Origin: Bacteroidota bacterium | GTDB taxonomy: Bacteria > Bacteroidota > Bacteroidia > NS11-12g > UBA955 | DNA: 8,046 nucleotides | Assembly (NCBI GenBank): GCA_018969565.1 | Contig: JAGWYC010000083.1 | Coordinates: 1 to 8,046 of the forward strand | Reading direction: 5' to 3' | In this document: one piece after another, positions 1-6,352 of the stretch | Position numbering within the stretch: position 1 is the first letter of the stretch | Layout of the letters: each line of letters starts with the position of its first letter | Program-made: the position numbers and the translations under genes | The notes under the pieces: model-generated | The model's database searches: none | The model's input: the letters and a program-made list of their open reading frames with translations, nothing else | What the model was told of the DNA's origin: nothing

Positions 1-931
1 ATTGCTGCATGGATTGAAGTGATGCCTCAGAAACCAAAGTTCCTTCCACAAAAAGGGCGCGCATGAATCGATAGATATCATACACATTAGAATACACACC
101 CGTAAATCCGTGGCCGCTGCCGGTAATCATATTGCTGACATCGGTGAGGGTTCCATCCTGGTATAAATCGAAATACCCCCTTGCTGTTTCGCGCGGTAGG
201 ACTTCATGTGTGTGGTAATAGGTATGCGCCATTCCTATTTTTTCAAATACCAATTCACGCATCCACTGTGCATGATCTTTACCTTGGGGTTTAATGGCAT
301 CAATTACCATGCTGGCCAGCAGGGTATTGGTATTCGAGTATTTTACGCTGCTGTGCGCCGGGAAATCAGCAGGCTTGTCGTAAACAAATTGAATCAGTTC
401 TTCCGCAGTCCAGACTTTGTTTGGTTGATTGACCACAGCCAGGTAAAAACCGGCATCAGTGATCACATCGTAAATACCGGTGTTATGTCTCAACAAATCG
501 CGTAGGCTTACATCAGCGACGTTCTTCACTTTCTTCACGACTTCCTTGTTCAGATGGGCGCTGATGGGCTCGTCCAGGTTGATGTATCCTTTGTCGGCCA
601 ATTGAAAAACCGCGGTAGCAAACATCATCTTGGTAATGCTGCCTAATTTGTTCACCGTGCAGGGAGCAAAAGGAATCTGTTTTTCGATATCTGCCATTCC
701 GGCGGCGCCAGTCCAGACACCCTGTTCATCGGCAATTAATGCAGAAATACCGGGTAGTCCCTGTTTTGTGTAGCGATTGAGGATTTCCGTATATATGGCC
801 GCTTTAGGATGCAAGCTGCTGCTGTCCGCAACCGGTCCTGTGCAGGTGGAGGTGTGGTCCACCATGGACTTTCGGCATGAGCCAAACAGCAATGCGGCTG
901 TGCACAGATAAGGGAGAATACTGCGTATCAT
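1..931 (-). CDS. Serine beta-lactamase-fold (S12-like) hydrolase, predicted lipoprotein; C-terminus cut by window edge
   Basis: The frame is open from an ATG at 931 down to base 1 and gives 310 residues with no stop. The N-terminus (MIRSILPYLCTAALLFGSC) is a short hydrophobic signal ending in a lipobox-like FGSC, so Cys19 is probably lipidated and the enzyme anchored in the envelope. The nucleophile motif is S98-I-T-K101 (SxxK) and the second motif is Y198-S-N200 (YxN), as in class C beta-lactamases, D-Ala-D-Ala carboxypeptidases and related esterases of family S12. The third motif (HxG or KTG) should lie shortly after residue 310, outside the window. The family is usually about 350-450 residues. 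The start is supported by the ATGA overlap with the stop of the preceding gene. Substrate cannot be told from sequence: a peptidase, esterase or amidase role is as likely as antibiotic hydrolysis. This is the third gene of a minus-strand envelope operon. Confidence 0.88.
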   Translation of the reverse strand, partial: MIRSILPYLCTAALLFGSCRKSMVDHTSTCTGPVADSSSLHPKAAIYTEILNRYTKQGLPGISALIADEQGVWTGAAGMADIEKQIPFAPCTVNKLGSITKMMFATAVFQLADKGYINLDEPISAHLNKEVVKKVKNVADVSLRDLLRHNTGIYDVITDAGFYLAVVNQPNKVWTAEELIQFVYDKPADFPAHSSVKYSNTNTLLASMVIDAIKPQGKDHAQWMRELVFEKIGMAHTYYHTHEVLPRETARGYFDLYQDGTLTDVSNMITGSGHGFTGVYSNVYDIYRFMRALFVEGTLVSEASLQSMQQ

Positions 932-1536
932 GGGTTTTTCCGGTTTATCCTAAAGGTCAAACCCAGATGAAATTGATTCACAGGTAATAATGGAACGTAT
1001 CCGGGAATAAAAGGCGTTTGAACCAAGGTTTGGAAACGAGTGAAAATCCTGTTTGATGGGGTAAGCGGATAATCCAGGCCAATTGTGAATCCCAGCATGG
1101 CCTGAGGGCGTCCGAGTTTTCCGAAGGATACAAATGAACCATCGGCGCGCTGCCGGAAACGGCCGGTAGCGGGAATGCTGTGCAGGTAACCGGCGCCGAG
1201 CATGGCCGAAATGCCCCATTTCCCGGGTGTGTAGCGCAGCCCACTCTCTGTGTAGAGCATCAGCGCATGTTGGATGTAGCGGTGGTGGAAATAGCCCAGT
1301 TTCAGGGTCTGAGCCCATGCTAAATGATCCGCACGTTTCCAGTTGAAGCCTGTACCCAGGGTAAACCTGGGGTGCAGGCGTGCCTTCCATAGTTCGGCGG
1401 CTCCAACCACCGGATAACTGCTGGCACTGTTTGTCAGGGCAATACTGAAATACTGAAGTTGTTTTTTGGGGGGCTGCGCTAAAGCACTAAAGCAACAGAC
1501 TATTGCTAGCGTGATGACGAATGTGCGAAATTTCAT
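928..1536 (-). CDS. Predicted outer-membrane beta-barrel protein, unknown function
   Basis: A 202-residue protein starting at the ATG at 1536. A longer in-frame start at 1557 would lie inside the upstream gene, while 1536 gives a 4-base ATGA overlap with that gene's stop and leaves a normal signal peptide (MKFRTFVITLAIVCCFSALA, cleavage before Gln21). The mature part is rich in short alternating aromatic/hydrophobic segments, glycine turns and Tyr/Phe/Arg, for example KLGYFHHRYIQHALMLY, ISAMLGAGYLHSI, AMLGFTIGLDYPL and a final FHLGLTFRI. This pattern fits 8-10 amphipathic beta-strands of a small outer-membrane barrel. No enzyme motif is visible. Its own stop overlaps the start of the downstream lipoprotein hydrolase. 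The barrel assignment rests on pattern only; a periplasmic beta-rich protein is the alternative. Confidence 0.8.
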   Translation of the reverse strand: MKFRTFVITLAIVCCFSALAQPPKKQLQYFSIALTNSASSYPVVGAAELWKARLHPRFTLGTGFNWKRADHLAWAQTLKLGYFHHRYIQHALMLYTESGLRYTPGKWGISAMLGAGYLHSIPATGRFRQRADGSFVSFGKLGRPQAMLGFTIGLDYPLTPSNRIFTRFQTLVQTPFIPGYVPLLPVNQFHLGLTFRINRKNP

Positions 1537-1898
1537 CTTTTGCGCACGGCAGTCCACTTCCAGGTTTCACCCTTTCTATTAACGGCTGTGCCGGTAATTT
1601 TACCGCCGTTGATGGTTCCGGCAAAGGTAGCGCTGCTGTCATTGATGTACATGGTCATGGTTTTCTCCAGAATAACCCAATGATCATTGGTTGGGGTAAA
1701 ATCATCCGGATGTTTGTGCTTCATGTTTCCACTGTCCAAAAAAGTAATTTCATAACTTATTTTTTTTGCACCGGGTAGTTTATATGAAATTACCCAGGTG
1801 GTTCCTTCTAGTTCCACCAGCGTTTGCGCCTTCAATTCTCTTGACTCAAAGAAGAGGAGAATGGTAAGTAGGGATGCGAAGAGGAGGGGTCTGAACAT
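1533..1898 (-). CDS. Small secreted lipocalin-like protein, hypothetical
   Basis: A 121-residue protein and the first gene of the minus-strand operon. Residues 1-24 form a signal peptide (hydrophobic LLFASLLTILLFF core, likely cleavage after KA, before QT). The roughly 97-residue mature domain starts with LEGTTWVISY and continues as short beta-strands (ISYEITFLDSGNMK, TMTMYINDSSATFAGTI, GKITGTAVNRKGETWKW). The early G-x-x-W followed by strand after strand, ending in G-x-W-x-W, resembles small lipocalin-like or calycin-type domains that are common in Bacteroidota. There are no cysteines in the mature part and no catalytic motif. The role is unknown; a ligand-binding or periplasmic accessory job for the downstream barrel and lipoprotein is a guess. 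Its TGA overlaps the next ATG by four bases. Confidence 0.82.
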   Translation of the reverse strand: MFRPLLFASLLTILLFFESRELKAQTLVELEGTTWVISYKLPGAKKISYEITFLDSGNMKHKHPDDFTPTNDHWVILEKTMTMYINDSSATFAGTINGGKITGTAVNRKGETWKWTAVRKR

Positions 1899-1934
1899 GC
1901 TCGCAAGTTATAACAGGTCAAGGGATTAGCTCAG

Positions 1935-1946
1935 TTTTGGCCAAAA
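1935..1946. promoter_or_regulatory. Perfect 12-base palindrome in the divergent intergenic region (possible operator)
   Basis: TTTTGGCCAAAA is a perfect palindrome lying 37 bases upstream of the minus-strand operon start and about 100 bases upstream of the plus-strand hydrolase start. Its place between divergent genes suits a binding site for a dimeric regulator that could act on either or both. No regulator gene is next to it, and no -33/-7 pair could be confidently placed for the minus-strand operon. A chance palindrome in AT-rich DNA is possible. Confidence 0.3.
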
Positions 1947-1990
1947 AAACATGAACATTTTTTAGCGTGTTTCAGAGGCCCTCCTAATCG

Positions 1991-1998
1991 TTATTTTG
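1991..1998 (+). promoter_or_regulatory. Possible Bacteroidota -7 element for the T9SS-exported hydrolase
   Basis: TTATTTTG matches TAnnTTTG at five of the six defined bases. Transcription would start near 2004 and leave an untranslated leader of about 40 bases before the ATG at 2047. The -33 element is poor: TTTC at 1970-1973, with a spacer of 17 rather than 19-21. Confidence 0.3.
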
Positions 1999-2046
1999 CG
2001 CTTAAACTTTTGGCAATTTGAATCATCCATAAAAAGTAAAACCACG

Positions 2047-3372
2047 ATGTTGCAATTAAAGAAAAATTTAAGAATAGCGATTTCAAGCACTGTGCTATTT
2101 ATAAGCCTTCATTCGACGCAGGCTCAGGCTTTGTACTTTCCACCGCTTACCGGCAACAACTGGGATACCATGTCTCCAAAACGTTTCGGATGGTGTGCTG
2201 AAAAACTAGATTCACTGGATCGCTATCTCGAGCAGAACGGCACTAAGGCCTTCATCTATCTGAAAAATGGCAAGATTGTGCTGGAGCGATATTACGGTGG
2301 GCATACGGCGGCCAGCAGTTGGTACTGGGCTTCAGCAGGAAAAACGCTAACAGGCTTCCTGACCGGAATAGCTGTTTACGAAGGAAAGATTAAACTGAAT
2401 GACACAACCTCTGATTATCTGGGTAAGGGCTGGACTAATTGCAGTATAGCCAATGAACGGCGTATCACCATTCGGCATCAGCTTACCATGACTTCAGGGC
2501 TTGATGATCAGGTGCCTGACCCATATTGCACGCTGGATACCTGCCTTAATTGTCTGGCAACACCAGGAACCCGCTGGGCTTATCACAATGGTCCCTATAC
2601 CTTGCTGGATCCGGTTTTGGAAAAGGCAACCGGGGTAACGATGAACCAATGGTGCAATACCAGACTGAAGGCTTTTACGGGCATCACCGGCTCTTTCTTC
2701 CCCAACGGATATAATAATGTGTATTACAGCACGGCGAGAAGCATGGCGCGTTTTGGCCTGCTTCTGTTGAATCGCGGAACATGGGATATTACCAACGTCA
2801 TTAAGGATACGGCTTATTTCAGGCAAATGACCAACAGCTCCCAAAACCTGAACCCGGCATACGGATACCTCACCTGGCTCAATGGAAAGAGTACGTATAA
2901 GTTGCCGAGCACTCAGTTTCAGTTTAACGGTCCTTTATTTCCTGATGCACCCTCTGATTGTTTTGCCGCACTGGGGAAAGATGGTCAGTTTATCAATGTA
3001 GCACCTTCCCAAAATGCGGTGTGGATTCGAATGGGGACGGCACCGCAAACTGTACTCGTGCCGCATTTGCTGAATAACGAAATATGGAAACGCCTCAATA
3101 CGCTGTCTTGTTTCGGGCAGAACATGGTGATTCCTGAGACTTCCCTGTTGCGCATTTTCCCAAATCCGGCGGAACATGAATTGCATATTGTATGCCCGGA
3201 AAAAGAAACAGAACTCAGTATTTACAACGTTTGTGGTCAAAGGATTTTTGGCCCTGCGCGGTATTATCAGGAAGACATTACATTGAGTATTTCAGAGCTG
3301 CCCAAAGGTTGGTATATGGCTGAAATCAAGGGACGGCAAACAAGCTACCGGGGTACGTTCATCAGGGAATAG
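2047..3372 (+). CDS. Secreted beta-lactamase-fold serine hydrolase with T9SS C-terminal sorting domain
   Basis: A 441-residue protein from the ATG at 2047; an in-frame TTG at 1996 would place 17 extra residues before a good signal peptide and is rejected. Residues 1-27 are the signal (hydrophobic SSTVLFISL, cleavage near TQAQA). The catalytic domain (about 40-355) has S96-A-G-K99 (SxxK), Y179-H-N181 (YxN) and K311-D-G313 (KxG), the three active-site motifs of the S12/class C fold. Residues about 366-441 form a type A T9SS sorting domain: RIFPNPAEHELHI, then a strand with SIYNVCGQRIF, then LSISELPKGWYMAEI. In Bacteroidota this tail directs proteins across the outer membrane, to the surface or medium. 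Several cysteines (161, 166, 169, 203) could form disulphides. The enzyme is probably an esterase, peptidase or amidase; the substrate is unknown. The next gene starts 48 bases downstream. Confidence 0.92.
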   Translation: MLQLKKNLRIAISSTVLFISLHSTQAQALYFPPLTGNNWDTMSPKRFGWCAEKLDSLDRYLEQNGTKAFIYLKNGKIVLERYYGGHTAASSWYWASAGKTLTGFLTGIAVYEGKIKLNDTTSDYLGKGWTNCSIANERRITIRHQLTMTSGLDDQVPDPYCTLDTCLNCLATPGTRWAYHNGPYTLLDPVLEKATGVTMNQWCNTRLKAFTGITGSFFPNGYNNVYYSTARSMARFGLLLLNRGTWDITNVIKDTAYFRQMTNSSQNLNPAYGYLTWLNGKSTYKLPSTQFQFNGPLFPDAPSDCFAALGKDGQFINVAPSQNAVWIRMGTAPQTVLVPHLLNNEIWKRLNTLSCFGQNMVIPETSLLRIFPNPAEHELHIVCPEKETELSIYNVCGQRIFGPARYYQEDITLSISELPKGWYMAEIKGRQTSYRGTFIRE

Positions 3373-3420
3373 CGCATTAATAATTTACTTCTGCAATGTA
3401 TAATGTATTAAATTCCCCAC

Positions 3421-3654
3421 ATGAAATTCGGTTTTCGCATACCCAACCTGAACAAGCGCATTGCAGCCCGTACATCCTGGAAACGCTATATGCGCCACAA
3501 TCTGGGAATAAAAGCGCCTCGGGGCATGGGCTGGCTCACCAATCCCCGAAGGGCCGCATATAACCGCATATATAACCGAACCACCAGGGGGTGCTCGCTG
3601 GTATTGGCTATGTTCTTTTTCCCGCTGTTTTTGTTGCTCCTCTGGCTGGTTTAG
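3421..3654 (+). CDS. Small basic protein with hydrophobic C-terminal tail, hypothetical
   Basis: A 77-residue protein. Residues 1-57 are strongly basic (many Arg and Lys, e.g. KRIAARTSWKRYMRHNLG and NPRRAAYNRIYNRTTRG) with almost no acidic residues. Residues about 58-77 are almost wholly hydrophobic (SLVLAMFFFPLFLLLLWLV) and look like one transmembrane helix ending at the C-terminus, so it may be tail-anchored with the basic part inside. The pattern of basic repeats followed by G-W-L-T-N-P and Y-N-x-x-Y-N-x-T-T recalls small conserved proteins of unknown function that I have a general memory of, but I cannot name the family. A weak -7-like box (TACTTCTG, 3386-3393) lies about 28 bases upstream. 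The opposite-strand frame over the same bases (3385-3702) is less protein-like. Function unknown. Confidence 0.72.
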   Translation: MKFGFRIPNLNKRIAARTSWKRYMRHNLGIKAPRGMGWLTNPRRAAYNRIYNRTTRGCSLVLAMFFFPLFLLLLWLV

Positions 3655-3699
3655 CATACCGTATCCTAACCCAATGCTTCTTTTTTCATAAGAATTGTT

Positions 3700-3707
3700 C
3701 ATCTTTG
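3700..3707 (+). promoter_or_regulatory. Possible Bacteroidota -7 element for the HD/YitT/DUF2652 operon
   Basis: CATCTTTG matches TAnnTTTG at five of the six defined bases and ends four bases before the ATG at 3712, which would give a nearly leaderless transcript. It sits inside a small inverted repeat, TGTTC-N7-GAACA (3696-3712). There is no TTTG at the expected -33 distance, only a T-run at 3681-3686. Confidence 0.35.
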
Positions 3708-3711
3708 GAAC

Positions 3712-4296
3712 ATGCTCGAACAGGGTTATGAGGTGGCTTTAGATCACGTTTCAGTGCGCCTGAAAACGGAATTATCCCCTTTGTACCACTATCATGAACT
3801 CAATCATACGCTGTATGTGCTTGAGTCTGCACAAGTGCTTGCCGGTCCCGAAGGTATCCACGGAGAAGAACTTACCTTGCTGAAAACGGCTGCATTGTAC
3901 CACGACACCGGTTTCCTGATCAACCATACAGACCATGAAACTCTTTCTGTGCAGATTGCCCGGAAAGAATTGCCAGGTTTCGGTTTTAACGATGCGCAAA
4001 TCAACCAGATCTGCAGCATGATTATGGCCACACGCATCCCTCAGTCGCCAGAAGACAAACTTAGCCGCATTCTTTGTGATGCCGATTTGTTTTACCTGGG
4101 TACCGACCTGTTTGAGCACTTCGCGGAATTACTATACCTCGAACTCTGCGCCACAGGCGCCATAAACAGCAGGGAAGAATGGATGAACATTCAGATACGC
4201 TTCTTGGGCGCACACCATTATCAAACAGAAACCGCCGCTGCCATGCTTGATGCTGTAAAGCATCAGCACCTGCAGCACCTGGTGAATAACCATTAA
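3712..4296 (+). CDS. HD-domain metal-dependent phosphohydrolase
   Basis: A 194-residue cytoplasmic, mostly helical protein. It shows the HD superfamily signature: His32 in Y-H-E-L-N-H-T, the doublet H64-D65 in LYHDTGF, and an aspartate in C-D123-A-D125-L. These residues normally bind one or two metal ions and support hydrolysis of phosphate esters, often of nucleotides. Extra histidines (72, 75) follow the doublet. The HD domain fills most of the protein and no sensor or output domain is attached. The real substrate cannot be read from sequence. It is the first gene of a probable operon: the YitT gene begins 11 bases after its stop, followed by a cyclase-like DUF2652 protein, which makes a nucleotide-related role plausible. 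There is no Shine-Dalgarno sequence, as is common in this phylum. Confidence 0.9.
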   Translation: MLEQGYEVALDHVSVRLKTELSPLYHYHELNHTLYVLESAQVLAGPEGIHGEELTLLKTAALYHDTGFLINHTDHETLSVQIARKELPGFGFNDAQINQICSMIMATRIPQSPEDKLSRILCDADLFYLGTDLFEHFAELLYLELCATGAINSREEWMNIQIRFLGAHHYQTETAAAMLDAVKHQHLQHLVNNH

Positions 4297-4307
4297 AAAC
4301 GGAATCC

Positions 4308-5180
4308 ATGGAGCATACGAATAAATTCAAATTCTTTTTCAGTGATACGTTATTATTGCTTACGGGCGTGATGATGGCCTCCGTCGGGCTGAAGGGCTTT
4401 CTTGTTCCAAACCACTTCTTCGATGGCGGTGTTACCGGTATCTCCCTGCTGATGCATGAACTGTATCACTGGAATCTGGGTATGACCATCGTTCTGTTGA
4501 ATATCCCGCTGATGTTGATTTCCTACTTTACTGTGGGGAAGCGGTTTGCCATGATGATGCTGCTGAGCGTATTTATTTTCAGCCTTTGCCTGCAGTTCAT
4601 CCCCAACTTCAGCGTTACCTCCGACAAATTACTGATTTCTGTATTCGGAGGCGCATTTCTGGGTATTGGTGTAGGACTTGTAATGCGTGTCGGTGGCGCG
4701 CTCGACGGAATCGAAGTGCTGGCACTTGGAACCCTCAAAAGAACTTCCTTTTCCATCGCCGAAATTATCCTGGGTATCAACATTCTGATATTCGCTGCTG
4801 CGGCTGTCATCTTCGGACCGGAAACAGGGCTGTACTCGATTCTGACCTACTTCACGGCCACGCGTTGTATTGACTATGTGGTAGAAGGATTCCAGGCATA
4901 TACCGGCGTGACCATTATTTCTTCCAGAAGTGAGGAGCTGAAACACCATCTGGTGAATGGCATGGGAAGGGCCATCACGGTGTATAAAGGAGAACGCGGT
5001 TACCTGCCGGGTAATTTTGAAACCAGACATGACTGCGATATTGTGTTTACCATCATTACCCGTCTGGAACTGAGGAAATTGAAAAATCTGGTGCGGGAGG
5101 TAGATCCTAAGGCCTTTATGTACGCCAGTACCATTCGGGAGGCGTCCGGAGGTATCCTCACCAGAAAATCAGCACATTAA
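4308..5180 (+). CDS. YitT family integral membrane protein (YitT/DUF161 plus DUF2179)
   Basis: A 290-residue protein of the length usual for the family. The N-terminal two thirds hold about five or six membrane segments (roughly residues 12-33, 44-73, 80-98, 108-127, 150-168 and a weaker one near 174-192). Family-type motifs include FLVPNHFFDGGVTGISLL after the first helix and the glycine-rich GGAFLGIGVGLVMRVGGALDG. The C-terminal soluble part (about 200-285) is a DUF2179 domain: GRAITVYKGERGY, a strand with DIVFTIITRLELRKLKN, and VDPKAFMYASTIREASGG. Members are widespread inner-membrane proteins of unresolved function, with transport often suggested; DUF2179 has a ligand-binding-like fold. 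The gene lies between the HD hydrolase (11-base gap) and the DUF2652 protein (24-base gap), so co-transcription is likely. One could imagine the soluble domain sensing a small molecule, but that is speculation. Confidence 0.92.
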   Translation: MEHTNKFKFFFSDTLLLLTGVMMASVGLKGFLVPNHFFDGGVTGISLLMHELYHWNLGMTIVLLNIPLMLISYFTVGKRFAMMMLLSVFIFSLCLQFIPNFSVTSDKLLISVFGGAFLGIGVGLVMRVGGALDGIEVLALGTLKRTSFSIAEIILGINILIFAAAAVIFGPETGLYSILTYFTATRCIDYVVEGFQAYTGVTIISSRSEELKHHLVNGMGRAITVYKGERGYLPGNFETRHDCDIVFTIITRLELRKLKNLVREVDPKAFMYASTIREASGGILTRKSAH

Positions 5181-5204
5181 CCTGTATTTTCAAGCCCCCC
5201 TCAC

Positions 5205-6341
5205 ATGGAATCACAGGTACAGCAAGGGTATTTTGTTATCGCGGATATTTCCGGCTATACCCGTTTTGTGGCCGAGCACGACCTGGAACATGCTCAGGGT
5301 GTGCTGCATGACCTGCTTACGCTCATTATGGAAAAGCTTACCGCTCCTTTTCATTTTGTAGAGCTGGAAGGTGATGCGGTTTTTGTGTATGCCGGCGAAC
5401 AGGGAGTAACAGATTCCGAGCACCTGCTGGATATCGTAGAAGCCTGCTACGCCGCCTTTCGTATGAGGGTGGAACAGATGGCGAAAAATACCACCTGTAC
5501 CTGTTCCGCCTGCAAAGCCATGCCCACACTTGACCTGAAATGTGTTGCTCATTTTGGTCGCTTTGCCTGGCAAAGAACACCCACAGGAAAACAACTGGTC
5601 GGACCTGATGTAACCCTGACCCATATCCTGCTGAAAAACAGCGTCATCGAAAAAACAGGCATAAAATCTTACGCGCTGATTACGGATGCCTTCCTGCGGA
5701 AATCGCCGGCCATGCTGGATGCCAACAGTGGCAGTGCACCTAAGCTTATTCCATACGAAAGCCAGGTAGAACCCTTCGGTATGGTAAAAGCCTGGGTGAC
5801 CGATATCTCGGTAGCTGTGGAACGATACAAGCAGCGCTTCAGGGATAACCTGGATGCCGTACCGGTGGATATGGAAGTGATAACACCCATGGACGCCCCT
5901 GCCGCCATCGTGTGGAACTATGTCTTCGACCCGATAAAACGCCCACTCTGGCAAGCGGATGTGCGCTCCGTGCACAATGTGGCCGCCGAAAACGGCCGCA
6001 CAGATATCGGCTGGGAAGGGCATTGCGACCATGGTGCCTATTTTATGAAACACCGCATTGTGGACTGGCGGCCCGTGGAGCGCATCACCATGCACAGCAG
6101 CGCTACCGGCTGGACTCCGCTGAAACCACCGCCCTGCCAGGTGGATTTTATCTTCGAGCAGCAAACACCCAATTCCTGCTCACTTCGCTTTCAGGTGCGC
6201 ATGCGCAATGCCGGCCTCTGGGACCGAATGATCTTCAAACTCTTCCTTCCATTGATTCGAAAAGAGTGGTCCGCGCACTTTATGCGACTTAAAATATTCT
6301 CAGCGCAAGAATTGACAGACTGTAATGATACTCGGGAGTAA
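5205..6341 (+). CDS. DUF2652 (class III cyclase-like) - SRPBCC fusion protein
   Basis: A 378-residue soluble protein with two domains. Residues about 7-205 match DUF2652, related to class III adenylate/guanylate cyclase domains: GYFVIADISGYTRF with Asp14 at the first metal position, and VELEGDAVFVYAG with Asp57 at the second. LDLKCVAHFG (110-118) aligns with the cyclase GxHxG strand, and GPDVTLTHILLKNS (133-146) with the G-x-x-V-N-x-A-x-R motif. In the last motif, Thr137 and Ile141 stand where cyclases have catalytic Asn and Arg, so normal cyclase activity is doubtful. A Cys cluster (C98, C100, C103) with C113 and H116 nearby could bind metal. Residues about 221-370 form an SRPBCC (START/polyketide-cyclase-like) hydrophobic-ligand domain, starting VDMEVITPMDAPAAIVWNYV and ending in a long helix (IRKEWSAHFMRLKIF). 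Last gene of the HD-YitT cluster. Ligand and function are unknown. Confidence 0.88.
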   Translation: MESQVQQGYFVIADISGYTRFVAEHDLEHAQGVLHDLLTLIMEKLTAPFHFVELEGDAVFVYAGEQGVTDSEHLLDIVEACYAAFRMRVEQMAKNTTCTCSACKAMPTLDLKCVAHFGRFAWQRTPTGKQLVGPDVTLTHILLKNSVIEKTGIKSYALITDAFLRKSPAMLDANSGSAPKLIPYESQVEPFGMVKAWVTDISVAVERYKQRFRDNLDAVPVDMEVITPMDAPAAIVWNYVFDPIKRPLWQADVRSVHNVAAENGRTDIGWEGHCDHGAYFMKHRIVDWRPVERITMHSSATGWTPLKPPPCQVDFIFEQQTPNSCSLRFQVRMRNAGLWDRMIFKLFLPLIRKEWSAHFMRLKIFSAQELTDCNDTRE

Positions 6342-6349
6342 AGTCTGTC
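6314..6349 (+). terminator. Inverted repeat overlapping the stop codon of the DUF2652 gene (possible terminator or RNA structure)
   Basis: GACAGACT (6314-6321) pairs perfectly with AGTCTGTC (6342-6349). An inner stem, TACT/AGTA with a CGGG loop (6329-6340), stacks within it, separated by a 7-base bulge on one side and one base on the other. The stop TAA (6339-6341) lies in the structure. No T-run follows, so this is not a classical intrinsic terminator. It could slow 3' exonuclease decay or end the operon with help from Rho. Confidence 0.4.
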
Positions 6350-6352
6350 CGG

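Noticed and set aside
206..505. Plus-strand open frame of 99 codons at the left end
   Set aside because: It is antisense to the SxxK lipoprotein gene, whose frame is open through the whole region and has catalytic motifs.
1537..1557. Upstream ATG adding seven residues to the barrel protein
   Set aside because: It lies inside the preceding gene, and the ATG at 1536 gives an exact ATGA overlap and a cleaner signal peptide.
1996..2046. In-frame TTG start giving 17 extra residues before the T9SS hydrolase
   Set aside because: The extension is polar and precedes a good signal peptide that starts at the ATG at 2047. It would also overlap the putative -7 element.
3399..3404. TATAAT resembling a sigma-70 -10 box
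   Set aside because: There is no matching -35 at a usable distance, and the Bacteroidota primary sigma factor uses a different consensus.
3377..3411. AT-only inverted repeat TTAATA...TATTAA after the T9SS hydrolase gene
   Set aside because: It has no G-C pairs and a 23-base loop, so it is too weak to call a terminator.
3696..3712. Inverted repeat TGTTC-N7-GAACA as an operator
   Set aside because: Five-base half-sites overlapping a start codon are easily due to chance; it is mentioned only with the promoter candidate.
5211..6164. Long open frame on the minus strand (317 codons)
   Set aside because: It is a shadow of the DUF2652-SRPBCC gene: its protein shows no domain pattern, while the plus-strand frame has clear family motifs throughout.
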